Below the pieces are notes generated by a model. The model was not told the DNA's origin. It was given only the letters and a program-made list of their open reading frames with translations, and made no database searches. 64,000 bases of DNA, from assembly GCA_949316235.1 (NCBI GenBank), contig OX438742.1, positions 13,701,315-13,765,314 on the forward strand. Direction: 5' to 3'. The stretch comes from Oegoconia quadripuncta (taxonomy: Eukaryota; Arthropoda; Insecta; Lepidoptera; Autostichidae). Position numbers and translations under genes: made by a program. Below, in pieces: positions 1-10,659 of the stretch (positions within the stretch are counted from its first letter, which is position 1; the number at the start of each line of letters is the position of its first letter).

Positions 1-494
1 GACAAATTAACAACGACTGGAGCAAACTGAGGCTGCAACGAGCCATTCCCAGCTCCGAACGAGCCCTAAAGCTTCCCTTAAGCGCGACGCCAGCTGCTTC
101 GAGTACTAAATTCCACGTTACAATGCTTTGTTTTAAAATTTGTAATCATTCTCACATTTTACGACGGTGAACGGTCCGTTTCGGAAAATTTGATACTACT
201 ATAAAGCCTGTAATTGTGTTAGCATTCCAGTTAATTAAAAGTTATGAATTTAAAGGCGCACAGCTTTAGTACGCTTTGACGTTCGCCGTCCGAGTGAGAC
301 GCTCATTTAAATGTGATGAATTTCTTTTTATTGTTCATATGAAGGTTAAGTAACATTATACAGTTAATGAGCGGATGAATTCCATTAAAATTAGTGATGT
401 TTGTTTATCATCTGTTATTTTATTTTACAATAATATTATTTATTTTTACAATTTTAAATAAACATACTACATAACCAAACCGTGTGCTTAATAA
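1..494. other. AT-rich noncoding DNA
   Basis: No coding potential, RNA gene or recognised repeat could be seen here. A short CpG-containing stretch at about 100-300 is mixed with AT-rich sequence. It could be intron or intergenic DNA. Confidence 0.4.
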
Positions 495-644
495 GTGTCA
501 CTAGTACCACTGATGGTACTAAGGATACAAACTTGTGTCATTTGTACCATCAATGGTACTACTGATCCTAGATTAGTGTCACTAGTACCATTAATGGTAC
601 TAAGGGATACAAACTTGTGTCATTGGTACCATCAATGGTACTAG
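495..644. repeat. Four-unit tandem array of 40-41 bp palindromic repeats
   Basis: Four units each begin with GTGTCA, at 495, 535, 576 and 617, so the period is 40-41 bp. Each unit carries a dyad GTACCA..TGGTAC, at 503-520, 544-559, 584-601 and 626-641. The third, AGTACCATTAATGGTACT, is a perfect 18 bp palindrome. Units 1 and 3 share the spacer TAAGGATACAAACTT, giving a higher-order period of 81 bp. No ORF is present. It may be a small satellite, a transposon subterminal repeat or a multi-site regulatory element; the sequence alone does not decide. Confidence 0.85.
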
Positions 645-1774
645 CCAACTACTACTGACATAAGGCCGTTTAAATTCAGCGTTATTACGTCAATAAAATA
701 AAAAAAAAGTGCAAAGTCAATATATTGTTTCCCACAGTGATTAAACGGATCCGCGCTATAAAGGGCAAACTGAAAACATATAGTACAGTGAGTTATGAAA
801 ACAAATACACATTATGCTTACGTACGAAATCTCGTACAACTAATAACGTTAAAAGCGAGGGGTAAGAGTAACATTGTTAGCAGTCATAGTTCGGGTGTGT
901 GTGCCAAAAGTTGGGTATAGAGGCCATAAATACCGCCACGGGGGGCTCCTGCGCCGGGAACAATAACCGCCGCGTATGCGCGTGTTAACATTAGCTCCGT
1001 ACTTAATTCCTTGTTGCCCCAAACTCGCTTAAGAGGGTAAGACTCCGTGACACCGTGTTAATTAAATAATTACTTTAAATAATAACTCCTCGGCCTCGGG
1101 CCTCGTGTACCTTTCGAGAATTACACGCCGTTGTATCGCCTGTGCTGTACGTGTACGCCTGTATGTATTTATGAATGTACTTACACGTTCTGCTCCAATT
1201 TTGATATGCTCTATAATATTTACAACACTCTTTTATTTTTCAAATTGAACACGTTTAACGCTTTCTGATGCTGTAAAAGCAGTGCTACAATGAACATTAA
1301 ACATTATTCTATCACTTACTACGAATTAATTGACGATTCGAGAAATATTCTTATACTTTACATTTAAAGTATTTTGTAGCGTCGTTTTTATGTAATTAGG
1401 CCAGTATTTAAGCAACCGGTCACTGTAACTGAGAATGATAAAAATTCTAAGAAATATTCCACATGTAGCTGACCACAACGGAAATCGGTTGTACGTACAT
1501 TAGCTGGAATTTTTTACCATAATACCCGCAGTGAACACGCAAATCATTAATTCAACACGTAATGAACAATATCTCAAACAAAACCCAGTGCTGGCAGACT
1601 CGGCTACCCTAATTTAGTTTAAAATAAGACAAATATTTAAAGAAATTAATATTTTAACATTCTCGTCACAATATATATATATTATATGAAAATCTTGTAT
1701 ATGTTAAGAGAAATATATATTCATTCGAGAAACATTGTGACCGACATAATGTCAATACAAGGAGCAAAAATCAA
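645..1774. other. Noncoding DNA with a GC-richer block
   Basis: Most of the stretch is AT-rich without a recognised feature. The part at about 935-1140 is richer in G, C and CpG than its surroundings, contains no known repeat signature and no useful ORF, and could be a conserved regulatory block or untranslated exon. This is inference from base composition only. Confidence 0.35.
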
Positions 1775-2170
1775 TTAGCTGTACCTTTTAGTAGACGTTA
1801 GTAAGTCATCCAGAGGTCAATGTATGCGCTTCTACAACAAGGTTCCCATGGATATACGGAATCTTCCGCTTAATAAATTTAAACTTATTATAAAACAAAA
1901 ACTATGTAAAAAGAGATATTACAAAATTTCAGACTACATTAATGATAGTAATCCATGGGATTAAACGGATCCTCTACACGATATATAAAAATTGTTGTAA
2001 CCTTTCTAGATTGTAAATGACTGATTGAAAAGAGACAAACCCTCTGAGTTTCTCGCTAGCTCTTCTCAGTAGTGGTCGCGTTCCGAGCTAGTGGTAGTTT
2101 AAAAAACAAATGACGTTCATAAGTGCATATTGTATTGCCTACATGAATAAATGAGTTTCATTTCATTTCT
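1775..2170 (+). mobile_element. LINE 3' end with C-terminal ORF remnant
   Basis: One frame from 1821 to the TAA at 1962-1964 reads RFYNKVPMDIRNLPLNKFK and then a lysine- and tyrosine-rich tail ending in NPWD-stop. This matches the C-terminal end of CR1/Jockey-type non-LTR reverse transcriptases of Lepidoptera, where a phrase of the type 'FYNKLP.. I..LP...FK' precedes the stop. The same frame continues upstream to about 1775 and then decays. After the stop is a roughly 200 bp 3' UTR ending in ATGAATAAATGAG and TTTCATTTCATTTC, a typical retroposon tail. The element is 5'-truncated, so it is dead. The clade is not certain. Confidence 0.7.
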
Positions 2171-4883
2171 AAAGTCGTACTGTAGCGTCGTCTATGGCCA
2201 CAAGGGCGCCGTGTCGGCGTGTACCTAGAGTACTTTTGATGTTTGACGGATCGCCCTCGGCAGTTGTCCTTGTGGTTTCCCTTTCGTCAATTTTGCATGT
2301 GCCTTACGAAATACCCTTGATTAAATAAATAAGTTCCGTGGACAGTCAAATGTACCATATAACGTCAGAAGTTTTAAATATAGCTTTTTATTCCCTTGTT
2401 ATAGTCACAATATCCCGTGAAACGCGACTACAGCAAAAGTCTCTTTAAAATATTATTGGCATACACAGCTCTGGAGATCATTTTCAGTGGCGCATAGAGT
2501 ATTGGAGATTTTTTTTTATTAATATTTTATGCAACTGACAGGTAAGGAAAGGTTTTATTCTTTTTACGCAGTTGTATGTATGTATACGTAACTCATTTTA
2601 CGATTATGCAATTATTTAAGCAAAGATAAAAAATACAAAATAAATTTTATTATAAACAATAAATAAAAATATTGTCCGTTCGAATTTCCAAGGCGTTCAT
2701 AAAAGTCTGAAGCGTGTAATGGACTGGATATGCACTTTTGAAACCAACTATATATGCCCCCGGCCTCTTATCTACTTTAACGAGCCGTAGCATTATTATT
2801 TTTTAGTGAACCCATACATAATTTGGTCTGTTGTTTGTTGTTCAAGGCGGGGCCCTTCGCCAACGCCAGCGCTATGTAAAGCCTACCCCCGAGCACCTAC
2901 TCTATTGACTTTCTTCCGCCACTTGCTTATTGAGTTATGATAAATGGTCATGGTAACATTATAAATTCGACTTTGGAAACAACAGGCAACAGTACACATT
3001 CCCTCAACAATGCCCATTGAGCATAATTCGTTTCACCACATAGAATACTTCTTAAATAATAAAAGCTCTTTGTAAAACTTTCCCTCCTTGAGCGTTCTAA
3101 AGCTTTCGGTATCCAGTAATTAATATTCATGGAGGCTCGTGGGGAGGTTCACCAACAAATGTGACATTTCAGAGACATTGTTAAGTAAGTTTGTTAAGTT
3201 TTTCTATTGTTGTCCACAGGCTTCACAAATGCTGAATTTTGTCTGTACATTTTTCTCATTTGTAATTCTTGGAACATATCGATTATATTTACTTGGTTTG
3301 TTTAATCTTAACTCTTGTAGCCAATCTGCTGAATATTGGCATGCGGAACAGATCTTTCCATGATTATTTATGTCATAAATCATAACATTGTGAAAGCTTG
3401 TCCATAATAGTATTAGTCTATTGATTCTATTTTGCGGGATTGTCTACGTATTACTTTATTATATGCAAGTAAAATAAAGAAAGCCGATAAAAAGCGACCA
3501 ATACTCGAGTGCTGAGGGTTCTAAACAAAATAAACACGTGATTAGTTGCTTCGACAATCTGTTGATACTAACCGCCACTAAACTCTGTCTTATAATATTC
3601 CACACGCATTTTTAAATTACTTTATTTGTTTCTTCACTTGTGTCAAATTTCAAAATTGTAGGACATTGGGAAAGCACTATAGGTTTTGATGATATGAATC
3701 TTATATTCGTCCGAAATGAGCTACGAAACCCAAAAAATTACATGATTTCGTTTGAAACTTGAAGAAGTTGATAGCCAACACCCTCAAATCAATAACACTA
3801 TCGTACTTGTAAAGAAATAGTTATTAATACTTGATTTAGAATGCTTAAACTAGGTTCATTATATTATTATGTAATGCAACCTGCATTACAGGATAATAAA
3901 TAGGTAGTAGCGGGCCAAATATTAATGTACCTGTTCTTTATGCTGAAGTCGAAGCTTACCTCAACTACAATGCTTTTTATATACAAATATTGCTTGTTAA
4001 CCTAACATAATATTATCGAGGCATTAGTTAGGTATTAATAACTAACAGTTTTGTATGGATACAGGCTACGCTATTTAATCCTTATATTAGGTCTGCTGTA
4101 GACTGCACATGCAGAAGCGTTGAACACATTACCCTTCGTTGATAAGTGACGTGATGAAAAATACTCCATAGAAATATCTTTAAATTACTTCTTATTGTGC
4201 ACAATTCTCGATTGTGAGAATCCCGTGACTGCTGTCAACGGCTCCTTAGTGCAATTATTAATCCATGACGTTAATCCCACCGGGAGTACTCCTCAAGAAA
4301 CAGAACAAATGGAGACCCTACTCGACCCGGAGGGGTCGTGTAATTAATAAACTTATATGATACTTTTGTTTACAATGTCATTCCTGAAACGCAGGGGAGC
4401 TGTGGATGACGATATTATATGTAGGGACTCACCCGCTTGTGTTGTATAAGATTTTGAGCGTACTTTTGTTATTTGTTAATTGAGTTAAATAAAAATGACA
4501 TTGCATAATAAACAAATGCAATAAATTTGCTAATATTATAGCATTTAGGTTTATACCTAAAAATCAATCAATCTACCTAAGTCAATCTATAAACGATCGA
4601 ACTCTTTCACACTACTCTCCTTCAAGCTTTACTCATAGTCCACCAATGTGCCTTTGCGAATTTTGTGTCCGCAAAAAACTCCCAAACTAAACACATAAAG
4701 AACATTAGGATGAAAACAAATAAATAAAAATCAATGTCGGTTTCATTACCAGACTGGAAAAGCTTTAAAGCAAAGGCCTAAAATAAATTAATGCTTCATA
4801 TCACTAAGAGACGAGTATCGTTTAATTTAAATTGAAAGCACAAGTAATTTGACAAAACTTCTGTAATAAAATTATCGAGCATT
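2171..4883. other. Noncoding DNA without recognised genes
   Basis: Short open frames of 60-75 codons near 2948-3363 have no recognisable motif or biased composition and look like chance. A small hairpin (9 bp arms TGTAATGCA/TGCATTACA, 3-nt loop) lies at 3870-3890. The segment at about 2840-2930 is somewhat GC-rich. Nothing else is supported. Confidence 0.4.
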
Positions 4884-4975
4884 GACCGTGGGTTGATAAC
4901 GCCGAGTGGGTGTGGATGTAGGCCCGGGATTCGAACGCGCGACCGGACACAGCTCCGCATGTTAATACAAGTAAA
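4884..4975 (-). repeat. tRNA-like fragment, possible SINE head
   Basis: On the minus strand the sequence contains CGTTCGAATCCCGGGCC, which fits the Pol III B box (GGTTCGANTCC) and T-arm of a tRNA with one mismatch. An A box is not clear and no poly-A or repeat tail follows, so this is best read as a decayed SINE or tRNA pseudogene fragment. Confidence 0.35.
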
Positions 4976-5095
4976 ATGAAGATTATCCATAAAACTCACA
5001 AAAGGTGCCGAGCTGTCTTCACGAAGTGCATGCCAGGTTGCACCACTGGCTTAACTGCAGTTTAATGTTAATTCGAGTTAGTAAATTTATAACCT

Positions 5096-5139
5096 ACTAG
5101 CTTCTCACCCGCGGCTTCGCCTGTGTGAAATAACTTTAT
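5096..5139 (-). mobile_element. Helitron-like (Lep1-like) element, 3' terminal part
   Basis: Read on the minus strand, the element ends in a short GC-rich hairpin (GGCGAAGCC) followed by AGCTAGT, the arrangement of Helitron 3' ends (hairpin, then CTRR-like). The adjacent motif AATAACTTTAT stops at 5139. The continuation of the same element, beginning CGCGGA, is found at 5402, beyond an inserted SINE. No transposase is encoded; it is a non-autonomous copy. The link to the described lepidopteran Helitron-like families is from memory. Confidence 0.7.
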
Positions 5140-5402
5140 AAATAAATAAATATCCTTGGACATACACACATCGCCATTTAGTTCCACACTAAGCAACTAG
5201 GCTTGTATTATGGATATCAGTTGGTTGACATACTACACAAATACTTTTTGTTTTGTAAATAAATTCATATATACACGAAGAACATCTACAATTCGGGTAC
5301 ACATGTCCGGATTCATCATACAATGCCCCTAGCGGGATTCGAACCCACGACCTGCCGGTATAACAGTCAGCGTTTCTAACCACTACACCAAACAGGTCGT
5401 CG
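5140..5402 (-). mobile_element. tRNA-derived SINE inserted in a Helitron-like element
   Basis: On the minus strand the head has an A box (TGGTGTAGTGG) and a B box (GGTTCGAATCC) with a well-paired T-arm. This is followed by a body containing TATCCATAATACAAGC, and the 3' tail is (ATTT)n, read as AAATAAATAAATA at 5140-5152 on the plus strand. It has the same organisation as the copies at 29.5 and 62.2 kb. It sits exactly between ACTTTAT and CGCGGA of the flanking element, which are contiguous in other copies. No clear target-site duplication is visible. Confidence 0.8.
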
Positions 5403-5460
5403 CGGAGACGTTTAATTACTTTATCCGGCGGAAAACTACTCTCTTTATTGGGATAAAAAA
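5402..5460 (-). mobile_element. Helitron-like element, internal part (split copy)
   Basis: This is the continuation of the copy that starts at 5096, with the internal motifs TTTATCCGGCGG, ACTACTCTC and TTTATTGGGATAAAAAA. It ends where another Helitron-like copy begins at about 5466. The second copy apparently inserted into or next to the A-tract of the first, which agrees with Helitrons inserting between A and T without target duplication. Confidence 0.65.
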
Positions 5461-5465
5461 GCTTA

Positions 5466-5665
5466 AGCTTTCCGCCCGCGGCTTCGCCTGCGTGGAATAA
5501 CTTTATCGCGGAAATATATTTAACCTGCGGGAACTACTCTCTTTATTGGGATAAAAAATATTCTATGTTTTAATCCAGGGTATGTCCTACCAATGTACCA
5601 AATTTCATCTAAATCCCTTCATCCGTTTATAATATTATTAAACTTTGACATTTATAGTTAGATCT
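5466..5665 (-). mobile_element. Helitron-like (Lep1-like) element
   Basis: Nearly complete non-autonomous copy. On the plus strand it begins with AGCTTTCCGCCCGCGGCTTC (the hairpin end), followed by the internal GGGATAAAAAATATTCTATG and ACCAAATTTCATCTAAATCC. It finishes with ATTTATAGTTAGAT, the other terminus. The ACAAACAAAC part seen in other copies is deleted. Confidence 0.75.
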
Positions 5666-5773
5666 CTTCCAGATAGGTGCAGAACATATCTCTACACATT
5701 TTGAGATGATGTATGTAGCAAATCCCAACCTTTAACTTTTTACTAAGACTGCCACCTTTTCGTGTCATTGTCA

Positions 5774-5799
5774 TTGTCATTGAGCATGCTCAATGACAA
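5774..5799. repeat. 26 bp perfect palindrome
   Basis: The 13 bp arm TTGTCATTGAGCA is followed directly by its exact reverse complement, with no spacer. Two further TCATTG steps precede it, so the left arm grades into a short (GTCATT)n tandem. It lies in unannotated DNA between Helitron-like copies. Confidence 0.9.
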
Positions 5800-5828
5800 A
5801 CTTTGGAAGGTAACACAGCTTTGTTAGT

Positions 5829-5950
5829 AACTAGCTTTCCGCCCATGACTTCGCTGCGTGTAATGACTTTATCGCGTACTTTATTCAGAATAAAAAAATG
5901 CCCATATCTATCTCCAGGTTCTAAGTTACCTCTCAAATACGATAAATTCA
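5829..5950 (-). mobile_element. Decayed Helitron-like element
   Basis: The start ACTAGCTTTCCGCCCATGAC is the 3' hairpin end of the Helitron-like family in reverse, followed by TGACTTTATCGCG and a divergent internal region. The far end is not present or is unrecognisable. Confidence 0.5.
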
Positions 5951-6202
5951 ATTGCGTTTATAAATTAAATTAAAATATAAATAAATTAAATTTCAATACG
6001 ATAGGATCATATGTTTAATCGTGGAATGGTACAAACAGTGTGACAGACTTACTTTTGCATTTATCTATTACAGTGGATATGGAAAAGGTTTTTAACAAAC
6101 TTTGGGTAGCTAGGTATTATACTCAGAGAAAAAAACATGTTGAGCATAAGTGCCTATTCTTTTATATTATTTAGTATTTGGAAAAGCTCCTGAATGAAAA
6201 TA

Positions 6203-6241
6203 TTGAGCGGAAGAATGAAAAAATGTCAGTCTTCCGCTCAA
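6203..6241. repeat. 12 bp inverted repeat with 15-nt loop
   Basis: Arms TTGAGCGGAAGA (6203-6214) and TCTTCCGCTCAA (6230-6241) pair perfectly around a 15-nt loop. No terminator-like U tract or coding context is present. It could be a remnant of a fold-back element. Confidence 0.7.
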
Positions 6242-6260
6242 ATACTCAAAAGCTTTTTAA

Positions 6261-6352
6261 CTTTCAGAGTCCCTTAAATATCATGCTATCACTTTCATGT
6301 CGTTGACGTTCAAAGCGACAGAATGTTTTTTGTAGGGCATTTAGAACTTAAG
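6261..6352. mobile_element. Short MITE-like repeat, copy 1
   Basis: About 90 bp, sharing TCGTTGACG.TCAAA.CGACA and the flanking CCTTA.ATAT.ATGCT with the copy at 15688-15772. The better copy has inverted ends (TTTAAGAGCCCCTTA/TAAGGAGCTCTTAAA); these are decayed here. Confidence 0.5.
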
Positions 6353-7146
6353 AAACTTATATAATTCAGTAGTTAGTGTTATTTCTCAAATAAAAAGATA
6401 AAAAAGTAAAGAAAATCTTTACAAACATTACAGCCTAACCTCTACAATTAAAATACCTACACACATTAGTTGTGTGTATACACGCAAATACCTATTTTAA
6501 TATATTTGCATTGCTTATTCATCAGTGAAACTCAATCCCCTCGAAGCACTTAAGCACTTAGCGCTAACATATCGATTCTCAATACGCGACGCAAACGCCC
6601 CGGGGACACTGTAACAATGTAAAAACGCGACGGAGCCGAACACCACGTGATTCACTTATTTGTTCTCCTGTGCGGCAAGCAGACATCCTCGAACCCGAGT
6701 TAAACTAGGGTTAAAACTACCAAGGGTCGATCGGCCCCAACTTTATAATATTATAACGCGTAAGGAGTAAAAGAGTCGGCGTTATCTTCAACACAAGCCC
6801 GATTCCTGACCACTTTAATGGGAAAAGCATGTTAGAATTAAACTAAACAAAGACGACGCATCAATTAGGGGCACTCCTTTTTTGTTTTTTTTTTCCAAAA
6901 AAAGGGATTAACTTTTTAAATCTTGTACGTTGACCAAGTTGCATCTGAGCCTGTTCATAATTTTTTACTGGCTTATTTGATTAGATCAATCTCAATGATT
7001 CTTGTATGGATTTCAAAAAAGCCGATAATGAGATAAGTGGATGCTAACATTAGCCTTTATAAGTTGCTTTTGATTTATAAGTTCATTAAATATGCAGTTG
7101 ATGCTTTGTTTTATATATCATTTATCTAAACGAATGTTCATTGACT
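6353..7146. other. Noncoding DNA with a CpG-containing block
   Basis: The part at about 6530-6800 is CpG-rich relative to its flanks and has no repeat signature or ORF; it is a possible regulatory block. At about 6867-6905 a T-run followed by an A-run forms an imperfect hairpin. Nothing else was recognised. Confidence 0.35.
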
Positions 7147-7293
7147 ATCATCATCGGCCCGTAAACATCTCACTGCAGGGATATAGGCCTTCCCTCGCAT
7201 ATGAGTAAGTATGGGCAATAGTCCACCACGCTGGCTCAATTTTCACATGCCTTGGAATTTTTATAGGCATACAGGTTTCGTCACGATGTTTGT
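7147..7293 (-). mobile_element. SINE with GAT-type tail, 5'-truncated
   Basis: On the minus strand the body reads AACATCGTGACGAAACCTG, then the conserved 'AGCGTGGTGGACTATTGCCC' region, and ends in a GATGATGAT-type tail. It belongs to the same family as the copies at 19.2, 20.1, 39.7 and 53.1 kb. The tRNA-like head is missing because a Helitron-like element abuts at 7296. Confidence 0.7.
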
Positions 7294-7295
7294 CA

Positions 7296-7527
7296 TCTAA
7301 CTAATATTATAAATGTGGAAGTTTGGAAGTTTATTTGTTTGTTTGTTGCTCAATCACGGCGAAACGGATGAACGGATTTGGATGAATTTTGGTATATAGG
7401 CAGAACATACCCTGGATTAAAACATAGGTTATTTTTATCTCGATAAAGTGAGTAGTTCTCGCAGGATAAATAAATTTCCGCGATAAAATTATTCCACGCA
7501 GGCGAATCCGCGGGCGCTAAGCTAGTT
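7296..7527 (+). mobile_element. Helitron-like (Lep1-like) element
   Basis: Near full-length non-autonomous copy. It begins CTAACTAATATTATAAATG, continues with a TTGTTTGTTGCTCAATCACG motif and GGATTTGGATGAATTTTGGT, and ends GCAGGCGAATCCGCGGGCG then AGCTAGT. The hairpin preceding the CTAG end supports the Helitron assignment. No ORF is present. Confidence 0.8.
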
Positions 7528-9320
7528 GACTATAATTACCAACATACTTACCAATAATATAGTCTACTTAAAATAAATAGATATATTAAACAATTAAAAA
7601 TGTTCTTAAACACAAATATCTTCTGCAGCTCGTGATGCTCACCTCAAACATTAGGTACCAGTCATGGCATACTGAAATATATATTATTATACAATGCATA
7701 CATTAAAGTTATCGCCGAACCACCACCGAACAGGGCTTTGATCATACGAAAAAATGAAGTGCAATAAAACTCAGGACGATAACGCCGCCGTAATTAAGAC
7801 GAGGTAAATATATGGAACGTATTGACGGATCGTAAAGCTAAAGGATTCAGAACAACACAAACTGCAAGGTATAGTTTACGACGGCGACCGAACCGCTTTT
7901 ATTGTTGTTGTAAAATTCACGATCCATTATTAATTATTACAGACATCATTAATCTACTAATCTATTTAAGGACGGGCGATAAGAATCTCATTTAAAGTAT
8001 TGAATGAAGAGTGTCCGTAGTGGACTCGAGATAGGCTTAAATTAGCTCGTAACGCAAAGAAGTACGGGACAGTGTCAATTTATTGAATTTACACTTTATT
8101 GCGATGGGCATGAGGTATGAATTGGTTCAGTCACTGCTGGTTGGTTATGATCGTTTGTTGTGATGAGCATAGCGCCTGATTTATTACAGGTTGGTGTTTA
8201 AACGACAAATGCATCGAAACAGATAGGAGCGACATGTCCGACATTGGAGGACCGATGTTGACCACTATACCCTGGGCATACATCGCGTTGCCGCCTTCAG
8301 ATAGCGCGCAAGATATAATTTTTGTAATCATATGCAGTACGAATGAACATAATTAGCACATGACTGGATTTTTTAGTACCTTTTAAGGTTTTTGTTGATT
8401 ATAATAAAACTGCAAAGTACCCATAAAATGAGATATGACACTGTAATTGGACTTGTGATATTTGTTTCTTGAATTTCTGCGGTAGGTAAATCATGCCATA
8501 AAGGAATTTGGGATGTTACGAGTAGGTAGGAGTAGGAGTGTGTATTATGTTATATATACAAGACTAGTCATTATTAATTGAACGTATTAAGCCGAAAGGG
8601 ATTATTACATATCGTGAACAGAAGAGGTTTTATTCTTTATAAAAAGGAAAACAGCTATACATATACTGTTGTGTAGTGTTTTAGTCAAGTACCAAGTAAT
8701 TATAAATATTGTAAAAAGTCTTTTTTGTCAATACTTACATTTTGTAATAGTATTATATTTATCAGTACAGCTGCGGTCACTTTTGTATGGGAAGTGAAAT
8801 ATTCTTCGACCACATCGTCACTTTCCATCAGGTGAGATTGTGTTAGTCGAACGCTTATCCATTCAACTACAATAAAAAAAAAACAGGTTAGAGAATTAGC
8901 CAAAAAAATAACTCACATACATTACACATATATTATGAATCACCAGGCTAATTTGACCTTCCAAGTGCAGTCGGCTGAAACATGCGAATTTATTACCTCT
9001 TATTATCTATTACTATATTACCTATTATATAAGCACCTAGCTATTTATGTGTACATACTTAATTGATATTAAACTTCTCCATTCTTACAATACAATACAA
9101 ATAGTCTTCATTGCACAAAATAATTTACAATAATTATTACGTAATTGATGATACGAGTAACAATGGAACACAATTACTCGTAGGCGGCGGTTACACTATA
9201 AGCGTTAAAAATTTCCAGACAACCCGCAGTTATGGGAAATTTGTAGATCGAAAAACAGGTAGGGTGCACGATGCCACTAGTTAAATAATTATAGATTAGT
9301 ATGTATAAATTTTATAATAA
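7528..9320. other. Noncoding DNA
   Basis: No gene or full repeat was recognised. The 22 bp string at 8774-8795 (CGGTCACTTTTGTATGGGAA and two more bases) recurs exactly at 59626-59647, so an old repeat remnant is likely there. Confidence 0.35.
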
Positions 9321-9698
9321 TATACCGGTTGAGTTTTTTTCCGTAAGGAAAAAAATAGGGCATATTAGATAAGTGGCATAGGTAGTTTAATTATTTTTTT
9401 CTAAAACGCACCCGCCCGCACTAGATAATGCGACTGGCGGAATTCTTAGAGTTTCTATATCATGCGAAATTTACTTGGAACTCATATTTTTTCCAAATTT
9501 TCTTTATTTATTTAATTTAAAGATGTATTTATGTGGAATAGAAGTATATTCCACATAACTACATCCAGTCACATATCAATACAAGGCAGGCACGTGTGTT
9601 TTTGAAAAAAAAAAAAACTACGTATGCCAATAACTTCTATTTCACTTACCTAATATGCCCTATGTTTTTCCTTACGGTAAAAAAACTCATCCGGTATA
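9321..9698. mobile_element. MITE with ~95 bp terminal inverted repeats, copy 1
   Basis: The left end, TATACCGGTTGAGTTTTTTT then CCGTAAGG and ATAGGGCATATTAG, is mirrored at the right end, which closes in CCGGTATA. The inverted similarity runs roughly 95 bp inward, through GGCATAGGTAGTT and AAAACGCAC. In the middle, arms TTATGTGGAATA/TATTCCACATAA form another hairpin. The ends abut AT-rich DNA, so a TA-type target duplication is possible. A truncated second copy is at 23063-23385. No transposase is encoded. Confidence 0.75.
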
Positions 9699-10105
9699 AT
9701 ATACATACTCTTCATTCTTCTTCTCGATACCACCATGGCATAAATCTGAACAGTATTATAACAAAAGTTTTGACGTCATCTCATGTGTACCGGTGGAGCC
9801 CAAAGACCGGATGGAGGTTTCTTTAGGACATAATCTTTACAACAAAACTGTGATCGGATCGCACACTAACGAGCGCATTGGAACACAGAGATAGACTTTA
9901 AGTAGCATACATAAAAAGCAATCTCGACGTCCCCTATCAATATTTTAAATGGCTGTTGTTACAAAGTAAGCCATAAGCCATAATTTTTGTAATTAGGTGG
10001 GTATTAGTTATTTGAAAGTACGTTTATTGGAGTATGTTTACCGGTAGGAAATTTTGACGGAAATTTTTGTAATTTTTCTAGGTTGACATAAATTTAATGC
10101 AGAAA
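9699..10105. other. Noncoding DNA
   Basis: Nothing was recognised. Two short CCGG-rich stretches occur near 9787-9815. Confidence 0.35.
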
Positions 10106-10545
10106 TGTTATTATTTTATTATGCTCAACGGGTTAGCACTTAGTTAAGTGAAGATGAGGCCGAAGGTGGCTCCAGTATTGCCAGATGTACCGCTCTTCCG
10201 CTTTTTATACCACCTTAATGGATCCGCCTTCCACTTTTAACGTAAGCGGTTCCGCTTTTTTCAAACCTGCTAGAACAGCACTTTAGCCTTTCATTTGAAC
10301 TTCTACGAATACAGATAAAACATCTTTAATTGAGAGAGCAAAATTCGATGTGAACATTGAAATAATAAATTCCCCTTTTTTGTCGAAAATCCGCGTTTTT
10401 GAAGTGCCGCTACAGCATTTTCACATCTCTCATATGTCAACATTGAAGCGTACTGACCCGGAAACCCCATCTTATTTGAGGGTCTGGCTATCTATCTCTG
10501 ACAACCGGAATACAACAATGCTATTAATATTGCTGTTTGGTAGCC
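10106..10545 (-). mobile_element. Decayed dispersed repeat in two pieces
   Basis: The pieces at 10106-10172 and about 10440-10545 match, in reverse orientation, the repeat at 23655-23880. Shared strings include GCCTCATCTTCACTT plus CTAACCCGTTG, and AATAGCATTGTTGT with TTCCGGTTGTCAGA. About 270 bp between the pieces does not match and may be an insertion or rapidly diverged DNA. This looks like the 3' region of a lepidopteran non-LTR element; the family is not certain. Confidence 0.5.
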
Positions 10546-10547
10546 CG

Positions 10548-10615
10548 TACATGTACCCCGCTTGAGATCGAACCCGCGACCTCCGAATCGTAAACTATGT
10601 TGTTTACATTGAGTA
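10548..10615 (-). mobile_element. tRNA-like SINE head
   Basis: On the minus strand it reads CAATGTAAACAACA, then GATTCGGAGGTCGCGGGTTC followed by GATC, a B box. The 52.7 and 59.8 kb loci carry the same head. The downstream body is missing here. Confidence 0.55.
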
Positions 10616-10659
10616 AACACGGTAAAACCTATTTTTTATCACAAACATCCATCCCAATA

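Noticed and set aside
495..644. CRISPR array
   Set aside because: Units are 40-41 bp with related, not unique, spacers, in a eukaryotic setting.
5140..5402. CRISPR-like or bacterial array
   Set aside because: The genome context and Pol III boxes show a eukaryotic SINE; there are no evenly spaced direct repeats with unique spacers.
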